Shown here: piece by piece, positions 35,845 through 44,162 of the stretch
Numbering within the stretch: position 1 is the stretch's first letter
How the letters are laid out: the number at the start of each line of letters is the position of its first letter
Notes under the pieces: generated by a model
The model's database searches: none
What the model was told of the DNA's origin: nothing
The model's input: only the letters and a program-made list of their open reading frames with translations
Translations under genes and position numbers: made by a program
NCBI GenBank assembly: GCA_045124055.1
Contig: JBGVKZ010000011.1
Span: forward strand, 62,001 to 126,000
Source of the DNA: CALZKI01 sp045124055
GTDB lineage: Bacteria; Bacillota; Clostridia; Lachnospirales; Lachnospiraceae
Direction: 5' to 3'
DNA: 64,000 bases

Positions 35845-36834
35845 ATGATATTAGCAGATAAGATTATATTACTTAGAAAAAAGTGTGGTTGGTCCCAGGA
35901 ACAACTGGCAGAGCAACTTAACATATCCAGACAGTCTGTATCCAAGTGGGAGTCAAGTATGTCCATACCGGATTTAGACAAGATTGTAAAAATGAGTGCT
36001 TTATTTGGAGTAAGTACCGATTACTTATTGAAAGATGAAATGGAAGAAATAGAATTGCCGTCGGAGACAGAGAGTAGTGATGAACAAAATGGCAGATTTG
36101 TTTCTGTGGAAGAAGCCAATAATTATATGGACATTGTAAAAAATGTTTCCTCTAAAATTGCCATAGGCATTGCCCTATGTATTTTATCCCCAACGGTATT
36201 AATTTTACTTAGTGGAATCTCTGAGTACAAAAACAGTAGTTTATCAGAAGAAATGGCGGCTGGATTTGGAATAGCATTTTTGCTGGTTGTGGTTGCCATT
36301 GCGGCAAGTATTCTTATTTTAAATAGTATGAAACTTTCTAAATATGAATACTTGGAAAAAGAAATTCTTTCCATACAATATGGAGTAGAAGGTATTGCTG
36401 TGAAAAGAAAAGCAGCCTATGAAGATACATATAGAAAAAATGTTGTAATCGGTGTTACCTTTTGTATTTTAGGTATTGTACCTTTATTTATAGCATTAGG
36501 ATTAGATTCAGGTGACTTTTTCTATGTATGCTGTTTGGATATTTTATTGATTTTTATTGCTGTGGGAGTATTGTTCCTTGCAAAATCAAGTATGATTTGG
36601 GATAGTTTCAACAAGCTTTTACAGGTAGAAGATTACAGTAAAGAGAAAAAGAAGGTAATGGAAAAAAGAGGTGCTTTTGTAGGAGCATACTGGTGTATTG
36701 TTACAGCTATCTTTTTAGGGGCAAGTTTTTATACGAATAAATGGGAGACTTGTAGTTTGATTTGGCCGGTTGCAGCGGTTTTATTTGTAGCAGTTATTTT
36801 AATATTAAAAGCAGTTCAAAAAGAAGAAAAGTAA
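35845..36834 (+). CDS. XRE-family transcriptional regulator with membrane domain
   Basis: A 329-residue protein. Residues about 1-65 are an XRE helix-turn-helix: KIILLRKKCGWSQEQLAEQL, NISRQSVSKWES and FGVSTDYLLKDE. After a charged linker there are about six hydrophobic segments (from IGIALCILSPTVLILL to AAVLFVAVILIL). Membrane-tethered regulators of this type are common in Clostridia; ligands and targets are unknown. The ATG at 35845 has GAGGAG 8 bases upstream; an ATG at 35830 overlaps that site. It stands alone between two terminators, convergent with the ammonium channel gene. Confidence 0.85.
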   Translation: MILADKIILLRKKCGWSQEQLAEQLNISRQSVSKWESSMSIPDLDKIVKMSALFGVSTDYLLKDEMEEIELPSETESSDEQNGRFVSVEEANNYMDIVKNVSSKIAIGIALCILSPTVLILLSGISEYKNSSLSEEMAAGFGIAFLLVVVAIAASILILNSMKLSKYEYLEKEILSIQYGVEGIAVKRKAAYEDTYRKNVVIGVTFCILGIVPLFIALGLDSGDFFYVCCLDILLIFIAVGVLFLAKSSMIWDSFNKLLQVEDYSKEKKKVMEKRGAFVGAYWCIVTAIFLGASFYTNKWETCSLIWPVAAVLFVAVILILKAVQKEEK

Positions 36835-36839
36835 AAAGA

Positions 36840-36895
36840 CAAAGGGCCCGGTGTAAAACCGAGCCCTTTGCTAAAGTTTGTATAACAAACTTTGG
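36840..36895. terminator. Terminator region between convergent XRE and amt genes (two hairpins)
   Basis: Hairpin 1 (36840-36870): CAAAGGGC...GCCCTTTG with an ACCG/CGGT extension. On the minus strand it is followed by a T-run, so it ends the amt transcript. Hairpin 2 (36873-36893): AAAGTTTGT / ACAAACTTT around ATA. Confidence 0.8.
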
Positions 36896-36926
36896 GAGAT
36901 ATAAAGAGTTTAAAGAGTGAGCAAAT

Positions 36927-38636
36927 TTATTCTTCTGCCGAATCCTGAAGGGCTGCGTAGCCTTCTTCACCGGTACGAACTTTCACAACATTTTCGATGT
37001 CGTAAACAAAGAGTTTACCATCACCGATATTACCTGTATAAAGAACTTTTCTTGCTGTTTCAATTACCTGTTCAACAGGAACTTTACTTACTACGATTTC
37101 TACTTTTACTTTAGGAAGTAAACTCATATCCATCTGAGCACCACGGTAATATTTCATAGCACCTTTCTGAGTACCACAACCTAAAACATTGGTAATAGTA
37201 ATACCGGTTACGCCGATACCGTTTAATGCCTGCATCAATTCGTTTAACTTGTTCTGACGAGTTACAATGGTAATCTTTGTCAGTTTTGGTGAGCCGTCTG
37301 CACTTGCCTGAGCTGCCGGAACTTCCACAGAAGGAACTACGGCTGGGGTAGGAAGTGAAGGTGTACCTGCTGTACTATCAAATGTCATAAAGTCTGCATA
37401 ACTGCTTGTTAAACCATGTTCTCTAATATCAAGACCTGCAATTTCTTCATCTGCAGATACTCTAAGTCCAACGGTATGTTTAATTACAAAGAATACAATA
37501 GTCATTGTAACTGCTACCCAAGCGATTACTGTGATAACGCCGAGAGCCTGAATACCTAAAAGGTGGAAGCCACCACCAAGGAATAAACCTAAGCCTTCTG
37601 TACCTGTTCCGTCTGAGAAAAGACCAACACAGAGAGTACCGGCAAGACCGTTTAAACCGTGAACACCGATGGCACCAACAGGGTCATCAATTTTTAATTT
37701 TTGATCAATAAATTCAATACCAAATACAACTACGAAACCAGCGATAACGCCAATGATAGCTGCTGAAGTAGGTGATACAGTATCACAACCTGCTGTAATA
37801 GCAACTAAACCAGCTAAAGTACCATTCAGTGTCATAGAAACATCAGGTTTTTTGTATTTAATCCAAGTGATGATTAATACAGTACATGTAGAAACTGCTG
37901 CTGCAAGGTTTGTAGTTACGAAAATTTTACCTGCTGCTACGATGGCTTCACCTTCCATAGATACTGTTGAAGCACCGTTAAATCCAAACCAGCAGAACCA
38001 AAGGATAAATACACCTAAAGCACCTAAAGTTAAGCTGTGTCCTGGAATAGCTTTGGCTTTTCCATTTTTGTCATATTTACCAATACGTGGTCCTAAGATT
38101 AATGCACCAATAAAGGAAGCAACACCACCAACCATATGTACCGCTGTTGAACCAGCAAAATCATGGAAGCCTAACTGTGAAAGCCAGCCACCACCCCAAA
38201 TCCAGTGACCTGAAATTGGATAAATTACTAAACTGATAATAAAACTATAAATACAGTAAGCACTAAATTTAGTACGTTCTGCCATAGCACCTGAAACGAT
38301 AGTTGCTGCAGTAGCACAGAATACTGTCTGGAAAATTAAGTATGCCCAAAATGGAACACCATCAGGTAACATTCCACTACCATAATTTGCTTCTGAAGCA
38401 ATACCTTTAAGGCTACCAATAAAGGAACCAGTACCACCGAACATAAGTCCAAAACCTATAATCCAAAAGACCGGTGTACCGATACAAAAGTCCATTAAGT
38501 TTTTCATAATGATATTTCCGGCGTTCTTTGCTCTGGTGAAACCTGTTTCAACCATTGCAAAACCTGCCTGCATAAAAAATACCAGTGCGGCCCCGACAAG
38601 GACCCAAATTGTGTTTACAGCTGAAAATTCTGTCAT
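36927..38636 (-). CDS. amt: Ammonium transporter fused to a C-terminal P-II domain
   Basis: A 569-residue membrane channel for ammonium uptake with a built-in regulator. Residues about 1-405 are an Amt: AALVFFMQAGFAMVETGFTR, GHWIWGGGWLSQLGFHDFAG and VGGVASFIGALILGPRIG, with eleven likely helices. After a Pro/Ala-rich linker (about 425-450) comes a P-II domain (about 452-560) with GCGTQKGAMKYYRGAQ, LPKVKVEIVV, TGNIGDGKLFVYDIENV and VRTGEEG. The position of the classical uridylylation Tyr-51 of GlnB is Met here. RBS AGGAGG precedes the ATG. The leader can form a hairpin (CCTG CTTTGT CAGG) but has no terminator. Confidence 0.93.
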   Translation of the reverse strand: MTEFSAVNTIWVLVGAALVFFMQAGFAMVETGFTRAKNAGNIIMKNLMDFCIGTPVFWIIGFGLMFGGTGSFIGSLKGIASEANYGSGMLPDGVPFWAYLIFQTVFCATAATIVSGAMAERTKFSAYCIYSFIISLVIYPISGHWIWGGGWLSQLGFHDFAGSTAVHMVGGVASFIGALILGPRIGKYDKNGKAKAIPGHSLTLGALGVFILWFCWFGFNGASTVSMEGEAIVAAGKIFVTTNLAAAVSTCTVLIITWIKYKKPDVSMTLNGTLAGLVAITAGCDTVSPTSAAIIGVIAGFVVVFGIEFIDQKLKIDDPVGAIGVHGLNGLAGTLCVGLFSDGTGTEGLGLFLGGGFHLLGIQALGVITVIAWVAVTMTIVFFVIKHTVGLRVSADEEIAGLDIREHGLTSSYADFMTFDSTAGTPSLPTPAVVPSVEVPAAQASADGSPKLTKITIVTRQNKLNELMQALNGIGVTGITITNVLGCGTQKGAMKYYRGAQMDMSLLPKVKVEIVVSKVPVEQVIETARKVLYTGNIGDGKLFVYDIENVVKVRTGEEGYAALQDSAEE

Positions 38637-38701
38637 AATGTTTTCCTCCTGAATCTTTATTATTTATGAAAACCTGACAAAGCAGGATAGTTTTCGCACA
38701 A

Positions 38702-38740
38702 AAAGACGCGTACCGGAAAAAAATCCTGATACGCGTCTTT
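38702..38740 (-). terminator. Intrinsic terminator after purF (minus strand)
   Basis: AAAGACGCGTA (38702-38712) pairs with TACGCGTCTTT (38730-38740). Read on the minus strand it ends in a T-run, closing the glnN-purF transcript before amt. Confidence 0.85.
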
Positions 38741-38751
38741 GCGCAAAAGAT

Positions 38752-40128
38752 CTATAAAGGATAATGCTTATTAAAGCATGCCTTACATAATGGGAGATTA
38801 CCTGTCATTTCAGATAAATCTTCAATTTTCATATAGCCAAGTGATGATGCACCTATTTGCTCACAAATTTCGTCACAAGTATGTGAGGAAGCAATTAATT
38901 GGCTGTTATTTGGAATGTCTGTGCCATAATAACAAGGATATAAGAAAGGTGGTGAACAGATTCTTATATGTACTTCCTTTGCTCCAGCAGTTTTTAGCAT
39001 TGTAATTAAGTTTGCCATAGTCGTACCACGTACGATGGAATCGTCGATTAGTACTAAGCGTTTGTCTTTGACAACACTTTTTAGAACACTTAATTTTAAA
39101 TGAACTGCCGATTCACGTTCCTCTTGTGAAGGTTTGATAAAAGTTCGCCCAACGTAACTGTTTTTCTGAAAAGCCAGTGCAAAGGGAATACCGGATTCTT
39201 CCGAGTAGCCTTTTGCAGCAGCAAGACCGGAGTCTGGGACACCAATGACTAAATCTGCGTCCACAGGATAGGAACGGGCAAGTGTTTTGCCAGCTCTGAT
39301 TCTGGCGTCATAGACGTTGATAGAATCTAAAGTAGAATCAAGTCTTGCAAAATAAATATATTCAAAAATACAGTGTGCATGCTTTTCCTGACATAAGCTA
39401 AGGTCTGACTGAATACCATCTTTGGTAATCGTAATGATTTCACCGGGAAGAATGTCCCTTACAAATTCTGCGTCAATGGCTGTTAAGGCACAACTTTCTG
39501 ACGCTAAAATGTAGTCACCATTTCGTTTCCCTAGGCAAAGTGGCTTTAATCCAAGTGGATCACGGACACCGATAAGTTTTCTTGCACTCATAACCAAAAG
39601 AGCAAAACCGCCTTTTAAGATTTTTGCGGTATTGATAACCGCTTCTTCAATAGAAGAAGTTTTTGTTCGTTCTTTTGCAACATAGCAGGCAATTACTTCG
39701 GAATCGGTAGTCGTATGAAAAATCGTTCCGTTTTGCTGGAGTTCTTTTTTGAGACTTTCCGTGTTAATCAGGTTCCCATTGTGGACTAATGCCAAAGGAC
39801 CTTTTAAATAGTTAAGGACAAGGGGCTGTGCGTTTTCTACACTACTTTCTCCGGTAGTGGAATAACGCACATGACCAATGCCAATGTTTCCTTGTAATTT
39901 TTCTAAGTTTTCAGGTTTGAATACTTCACTGACTAAACCCATTGCTTTATGGTAGGAAACCTCTGCCACGTTTTTATGACTGTCTGTAACAGCTATACCG
40001 GCGGATTCCTGACCTCTGTGCTGGAGAGCACTAAGTCCGTAGTAAACGGAATGTGCAATATTATTGTGGTCTTTATGGTAAATTCCAAATATACCACATT
40101 CTTCTCTGGGTTTATCTTCTAAAAACAT
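38752..40128 (-). CDS. purF: Amidophosphoribosyltransferase (glutamine PRPP amidotransferase)
   Basis: A 458-residue enzyme for the first committed step of purine synthesis: PRPP plus glutamine to phosphoribosylamine. A short propeptide precedes the catalytic Cys-11 in REECGIFGIY. LQHRGQESAGIAV and LVHNGNLINTE belong to the class II glutaminase, and RLVLIDDSIVRGTTMANLI is the PRPP site. Cysteines in HCIFEYIYFARLDS, CSPPFLYPC and CKAC match the 4Fe-4S type of Bacillus PurF. It lies downstream of glnN in the same direction (24 bases apart), an unusual partner, and away from purCBA at 60.6-64 kb. Confidence 0.93.
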   Translation of the reverse strand: MFLEDKPREECGIFGIYHKDHNNIAHSVYYGLSALQHRGQESAGIAVTDSHKNVAEVSYHKAMGLVSEVFKPENLEKLQGNIGIGHVRYSTTGESSVENAQPLVLNYLKGPLALVHNGNLINTESLKKELQQNGTIFHTTTDSEVIACYVAKERTKTSSIEEAVINTAKILKGGFALLVMSARKLIGVRDPLGLKPLCLGKRNGDYILASESCALTAIDAEFVRDILPGEIITITKDGIQSDLSLCQEKHAHCIFEYIYFARLDSTLDSINVYDARIRAGKTLARSYPVDADLVIGVPDSGLAAAKGYSEESGIPFALAFQKNSYVGRTFIKPSQEERESAVHLKLSVLKSVVKDKRLVLIDDSIVRGTTMANLITMLKTAGAKEVHIRICSPPFLYPCYYGTDIPNNSQLIASSHTCDEICEQIGASSLGYMKIEDLSEMTGNLPLCKACFNKHYPL

Positions 40129-40152
40129 AGTTTTTTACCTTTCGTTCTTTAA

Positions 40153-42249
40153 TTAAACGTAGAACAATAATTGCTGATAGCTTGGATATGGCAACATATC
40201 ATCTGGAATGTATTCTTCTGCCATATCAGCGATTTCACGAATTGCTTCCATATCGCTTAAAATGGTTTCGTGATAGAAGGTTGCTGCTTTTTGCATATCT
40301 TCATATCCTTCCACTTCGTTAGTATCTGCAATCAATTTTTCTGTCAGCTCCGTGATAGATTCATAGTAACCGGAAAGCTTTGTAAGTAAGTTTCTTTCCG
40401 CAGTACATGGAAGTGATGCAACAGAAGACTTTCTTTCAATAGAAGAAGCAATCACATCTGTGTAATCCATAAGAGCTGGAAGGAAATCACGACGAACCAT
40501 ATCGATTAAAGTCTTTGCTTCGATATGGAGAGTCTTGCAATAGTTTTCCAGTAAGATTTCATATCTTGAGTTAATTTCTGATTCTGTATAAATATGATGC
40601 TTTGTAAATAACTTAACGTTTTTATCTGCTACGAAGCAAGGTAATACTTCTGGTGTAGACTTAAAGTTATAAAGTCCACGTTTTTTGGCTTCTTCAACCC
40701 ATTCATCAGTGTATCCGTTGCCATTGAAAATTACCTTTTTATGTTTTAAAATTGCACGTTTTACAAGAGCATGAACAGCTTCGTCCATCTTATCTTGTGG
40801 TGTATCTTTTAATTCATCGTAGAACTGACTTAATGCCTCAGCAACGGCTGTATTAAGTACGATGTTTGGTCCAGCAACAGAAATAGAAGAACCTAACATA
40901 CGGAATTCAAATTTGTTGCCTGTAAAGGCAAATGGTGAAGTACGGTTTCTATCTGTATTATCCTTAAAGAAATGAGGAAGTACAGTAGCTCCGGTTTCCA
41001 TCTGGATTTCCTGCTGTTTTCCAAAGAAAGTATCATTTTCAATGGAATCAAGTACTTTTGTTAATTCATCTCCAAGGAAGATAGAAACAATAGCAGGAGG
41101 TGCTTCGTTGGCACCAAGTCTGTGGTCGTTACCAGCACTTGCAACTGAGAGACGCATCAAATCTGCATATTCATCCACTGCCTTGATAACTGCCATCAAA
41201 AATACTAAAAATTGTGTATTTTCACTAGGTGTGTGACCTGGGTCTAAGAGGTTTACACCTGTATTAGTAGACATCGACCAGTTATTATGTTTACCAGAAC
41301 CATTGATACCATCAAATGGTTTTTCGTGTAACAAACAAACTAAATCGTGTTTGTCAGCCACTTTTTTCATCAGTTCCATTGTCAACTGGTTGTGGTCAAC
41401 AGCAACGTTTGTTGTATCAAATACGGGAGCAAGTTCATGCTGAGCCGGGGCAACTTCGTTGTGTTTTGTCTTTGCTGGAATTCCAAGTTTCCAAAGTTCT
41501 TCGTCTAAGTCGTGCATATAAGCGGAAACACGAGGTTTCAATGCACCGAAGTAGTGGTCTTCCATTTCCTGTCCCTTTGGAGGTTTTGCACCCAAGAGAG
41601 TTCTGCCTGTAAAGATTAAGTCTTTACGAAGTTTGTATGCTTCCTTATCTACAAGGAAGTATTCCTGTTCAGGACCAACCGTTGTAGAAACACCGGTAAC
41701 ATCTTTTTGTCCGAGTAATTGTAAAATTTTTGTAGCTTCTTTGCTTAAAGCTTCCATAGAACGAAGAAGTGGAGTTTTCTTATCCAATGCTTCACCGCTA
41801 TAAGAACAGAAGGCTGTTGGTATGTATAATGTACCATCTTTAATAAATGCTGGGGAAGTTGGGTCCCAAGCTGTATAGCCTCTTGCTTCAAAGGTAGCTC
41901 TCAAACCGCCTGATGGAAAACTTGATGCATCAGGTTCACCCTTTACAAGTTCTTTACCGGAAAAATCCATAATAATTTGTCCGTCGCCGACTGGAGTAAT
42001 GAAACTGTCGTGTTTTTCTGCTGTGAAACCGGTTAAAGGTTGGAACCAGTGTGTAAAGTGTGTTGCACCATGTTCTACTGCCCATTCCTTCATCGCAACT
42101 GCAACAGAATTTGCTACGTCGAGTTCCAAATGTGTATTATTCTCAATCGTTTTGCGAAGTGCTTTGTAAATATCCTTTGGAAGTTTATCACGCATAATCT
42201 TGTCATTAAAAACATTGCTTCCATATAATTCAGGGATACATTTTTCCAT
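40153..42249 (-). CDS. glnN: Glutamine synthetase type III
   Basis: A 698-residue class III glutamine synthetase making glutamine from glutamate, ammonia and ATP; this type forms large double-ring dodecamers. Clear features are the start MEKCIPELYGSNVFNDKIM, GATHFTHWFQPLTGFTAEKH, TVGPEQEYFLVDKEAY, HEVAPAQHELAPVFD-like KHNEVAPAQHELAP, and GSGKHNNWSMST. The ATG at 42249 has AAAGGAG 9 bases upstream; the frame runs on upstream to 42357 but through the leader terminator, so that extension is not coding. It is transcribed with purF. A class I synthetase (glnA) lies 8 kb to the right. Confidence 0.95.
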   Translation of the reverse strand: MEKCIPELYGSNVFNDKIMRDKLPKDIYKALRKTIENNTHLELDVANSVAVAMKEWAVEHGATHFTHWFQPLTGFTAEKHDSFITPVGDGQIIMDFSGKELVKGEPDASSFPSGGLRATFEARGYTAWDPTSPAFIKDGTLYIPTAFCSYSGEALDKKTPLLRSMEALSKEATKILQLLGQKDVTGVSTTVGPEQEYFLVDKEAYKLRKDLIFTGRTLLGAKPPKGQEMEDHYFGALKPRVSAYMHDLDEELWKLGIPAKTKHNEVAPAQHELAPVFDTTNVAVDHNQLTMELMKKVADKHDLVCLLHEKPFDGINGSGKHNNWSMSTNTGVNLLDPGHTPSENTQFLVFLMAVIKAVDEYADLMRLSVASAGNDHRLGANEAPPAIVSIFLGDELTKVLDSIENDTFFGKQQEIQMETGATVLPHFFKDNTDRNRTSPFAFTGNKFEFRMLGSSISVAGPNIVLNTAVAEALSQFYDELKDTPQDKMDEAVHALVKRAILKHKKVIFNGNGYTDEWVEEAKKRGLYNFKSTPEVLPCFVADKNVKLFTKHHIYTESEINSRYEILLENYCKTLHIEAKTLIDMVRRDFLPALMDYTDVIASSIERKSSVASLPCTAERNLLTKLSGYYESITELTEKLIADTNEVEGYEDMQKAATFYHETILSDMEAIREIADMAEEYIPDDMLPYPSYQQLLFYV

Positions 42250-42275
42250 AAGTATTTCTCCTTTCCAAAAACAAA

Positions 42276-42317
42276 AAAGGCACTTCGGAAAATAAATTTC
42301 CAAAGCACCTTTGCTTC
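42276..42317 (-). promoter_or_regulatory. glnN leader: AAAGGT hexaloop hairpin and overlapping intrinsic terminator
   Basis: Minus-strand RNA. The terminator arms are 42297-42312 and 42276-42291 (16 pairs, three G-U), loop 42292-42296, then T-rich GCCTTTTTTGTTTTT. The alternative hairpin is GAAGC (42313-42317), loop AAAGGT (42307-42312), GCTTT (42302-42306). Loop and 3' arm lie within the terminator's 5' arm, so only one can form. The loop has A at 1 and G at 4, as in ANTAR targets. A second upstream hexaloop was not found. Confidence 0.7.
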
Positions 42318-42328
42318 TCTTGACACGA

Positions 42329-42357
42329 AGTATGCACCTATTTTTTTTTCTTGTCAA
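42329..42357 (-). promoter_or_regulatory. Probable glnN promoter
   Basis: On the minus strand: TTGACA (42352-42357), 17 bases, CATACT (42329-42334). The perfect -35 also forms one arm of the inverted repeat CTTGACA/TGTCAAG. Confidence 0.55.
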
Positions 42358-42393
42358 GGGTTTTTTTGAAAAAAATTTAAAAACAAAAAAGTC

Positions 42394-42422
42394 TTTACAA
42401 ATAAGAAATTTTGGACTATGCT
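42394..42422 (+). promoter_or_regulatory. Probable pyrG-gltB operon promoter
   Basis: TTTACA (42394-42399), 17 bases, TATGCT (42417-42422). It diverges from the glnN promoter. Confidence 0.6.
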
Positions 42423-42455
42423 TTTGTCAGAAGATAATTTCAAAAGAAGAATTTG

Positions 42456-42504
42456 TTGACGAAGATGTCAAATAGCAGGTCTTATGCTGTTTGGCATTTT
42501 TTTT
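42456..42504 (+). promoter_or_regulatory. pyrG leader: alternative hairpin and intrinsic terminator (attenuator)
   Basis: Terminator: TGTCAAATAGCA (42466-42477), loop GGTCTTA, TGCTGTTTGGCA (42485-42496), twelve pairs (two G-U), then eight T. A competing hairpin TTGAC (42456-42460), loop GAAGAT, GTCAA (42467-42471) shares five bases with the terminator's 5' arm. The loop has six bases with G at 4 but G, not A, at 1. The pyrG start is 55 bases further on. Confidence 0.7.
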
Positions 42505-42558
42505 GTGTTTTAGATTCTTTTATTAGGAAATTTCATTGAGATATAGAGGAGAAAAGCT

Positions 42559-44160
42559 ATGGTAAAGTATGTGTTTGTAACTGGCGGTGTTGTGTCAGGA
42601 CTAGGAAAAGGAATTACAGCAGCTTCCCTTGGAAGATTGTTAAAAGCAAGAGGCTACCACATAACTATGCAGAAGTTTGACCCTTATATAAATGTAGACC
42701 CAGGGACAATGAACCCGATACAGCACGGTGAAGTTTTTGTTACAGATGATGGAACGGAAACGGATTTAGATTTAGGGCATTATGAAAGATTTATTGACGA
42801 AAGTCTGGATAAAAATTCCAATGTTACCACAGGAAAGATTTACCAGACTGTATTAAATAAAGAAAGACGTGGAGATTACGGCGGCGGAACAGTACAGGTC
42901 ATTCCCCATATAACTAACGAAATTAAATCCAGATTTTATCAGGCAAAAAGTGAAGATGAAGAAACCATTTCTATTATAGAAATAGGCGGAACGGTAGGCG
43001 ACATTGAAAGTCAGCCATTCCTGGAGGCGATTCGTCAGTTTCAGGCAGAGGTAGGCAGAGAAAATGCGATTATGATTCACGTCACCTTAATTCCTTATTT
43101 AAAGGCATCCGGAGAAATGAAGACAAAACCAACCCAGATGAGCGTAAAAAGTTTACAGAGTATGGGTATTTGGCCGGACATTTTAGTATGTAGAACCGAT
43201 TATCCATTAGAAGATGGATTAAAAGAAAAAATGGCACTTTTTTGCAACGTGAAAAAGGAACATGTTTTACAGAATATGGACGCATCTTCTTTATATGAAG
43301 TGCCACTTTTGATGGAAAAAGAACATTTGGCAGAAGTGGTTTGTGAATGTTTAAAGCTTCCTTGTTTAAAACCAGATTTAACCGATTGGGAAGAGATGAT
43401 AAAAAATCTTCACGAATCCAAGCGATGTGTGAAGGTTGCCATTGTGGGAAAATATACCGCTCTTCATGATGCCTATTTAAGCGTGGCGGAAGCTTTAAAG
43501 CATGGGGCAATCGCCAATAAGGTGCAGGTAGATATTGAATGGATAGATTCCGAAAAAATTACAAAAGACAACGTAGATGAAGTGTTAAAGGGTATCGGCG
43601 GAATGGTAGTTCCGGGAGGCTTTGGTGTACGAGGTGCGGAAGGAAAAATTCTTGCCATTTCCTATGCAAGACGGAACAAAATTCCATTTTTGGGCATTTG
43701 CCTTGGAATGCAGTTAGCTATTGTTGAATTTGCCAGAAATGAGCTTTCTTTAAAGGAAGCCTTTAGCACAGAATTTGATGCAGATGCAAAAGAGCCTGTA
43801 ATTGCGTTAATGCCAGAGCAAAACGGTGTGACCAATTTAGGCGGCACTTTAAGGCTTGGAGCTTATCCGTGTGTTTTAGGAAAAGACACTTTGGCATATA
43901 AGTTATATGGAAAAGAACTAATTTCAGAACGACACAGACATCGTTATGAAGTGAATAATGATTATAGGGAACGTCTTTTGAACAAAGGAATGGTACTTTC
44001 CGGTATTTCTCCGGACGGAAGAATTGTAGAAATGATTGAACTGCAAGACCATCCATTTTTTATAGCCACTCAGGCACACCCGGAATTTAAATCAAGGCCA
44101 AATTATCCACACCCTCTATTTCAAGGGTTGATTAAGGCTGTTATGGATAAGGAGAATTAG
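42559..44160 (+). CDS. pyrG: CTP synthase
   Basis: A 533-residue enzyme that aminates UTP to CTP using glutamine. The N-terminal synthetase starts KYVFVTGGVVSGLGKGITAA and has MQKFDPYINVDPGTMNPIQH. The C-terminal class I glutaminase (about 290-530) has the catalytic Cys in FLGICLGMQLAIVEFARN and the His-Glu in TQAHPEFKSRP. RBS GAGGAG lies 9 bases before the ATG. It heads an operon with gltB (2-base gap) and gltD, so CTP and glutamate synthesis share a promoter with an attenuator. Confidence 0.97.
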   Translation: MVKYVFVTGGVVSGLGKGITAASLGRLLKARGYHITMQKFDPYINVDPGTMNPIQHGEVFVTDDGTETDLDLGHYERFIDESLDKNSNVTTGKIYQTVLNKERRGDYGGGTVQVIPHITNEIKSRFYQAKSEDEETISIIEIGGTVGDIESQPFLEAIRQFQAEVGRENAIMIHVTLIPYLKASGEMKTKPTQMSVKSLQSMGIWPDILVCRTDYPLEDGLKEKMALFCNVKKEHVLQNMDASSLYEVPLLMEKEHLAEVVCECLKLPCLKPDLTDWEEMIKNLHESKRCVKVAIVGKYTALHDAYLSVAEALKHGAIANKVQVDIEWIDSEKITKDNVDEVLKGIGGMVVPGGFGVRGAEGKILAISYARRNKIPFLGICLGMQLAIVEFARNELSLKEAFSTEFDADAKEPVIALMPEQNGVTNLGGTLRLGAYPCVLGKDTLAYKLYGKELISERHRHRYEVNNDYRERLLNKGMVLSGISPDGRIVEMIELQDHPFFIATQAHPEFKSRPNYPHPLFQGLIKAVMDKEN

Positions 44161-44162
44161 AG

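Noticed and set aside
37753..38208. 151-codon plus-strand frame opposite amt
   Set aside because: Antisense to strongly conserved Amt sequence; no ribosome site or family signal.
38662..38695. Hairpin in the amt leader as another ANTAR site
   Set aside because: The six-base loop is CTTTGT, without A1/G4, and no terminator follows it.
40153..42357. 734-residue version of glnN starting upstream at 42357
   Set aside because: The extra 36 codons run through the leader terminator and promoter region; the ribosome site and family start fit 42249.
42423..42558. Bacillus-type reiterative-G attenuation of pyrG
   Set aside because: No run of G at the predicted transcript start and no matching C/U-rich terminator arm.
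43082..43510. 142-codon minus-strand frame opposite pyrG
   Set aside because: Shadow of conserved CTP synthase; no ribosome site.
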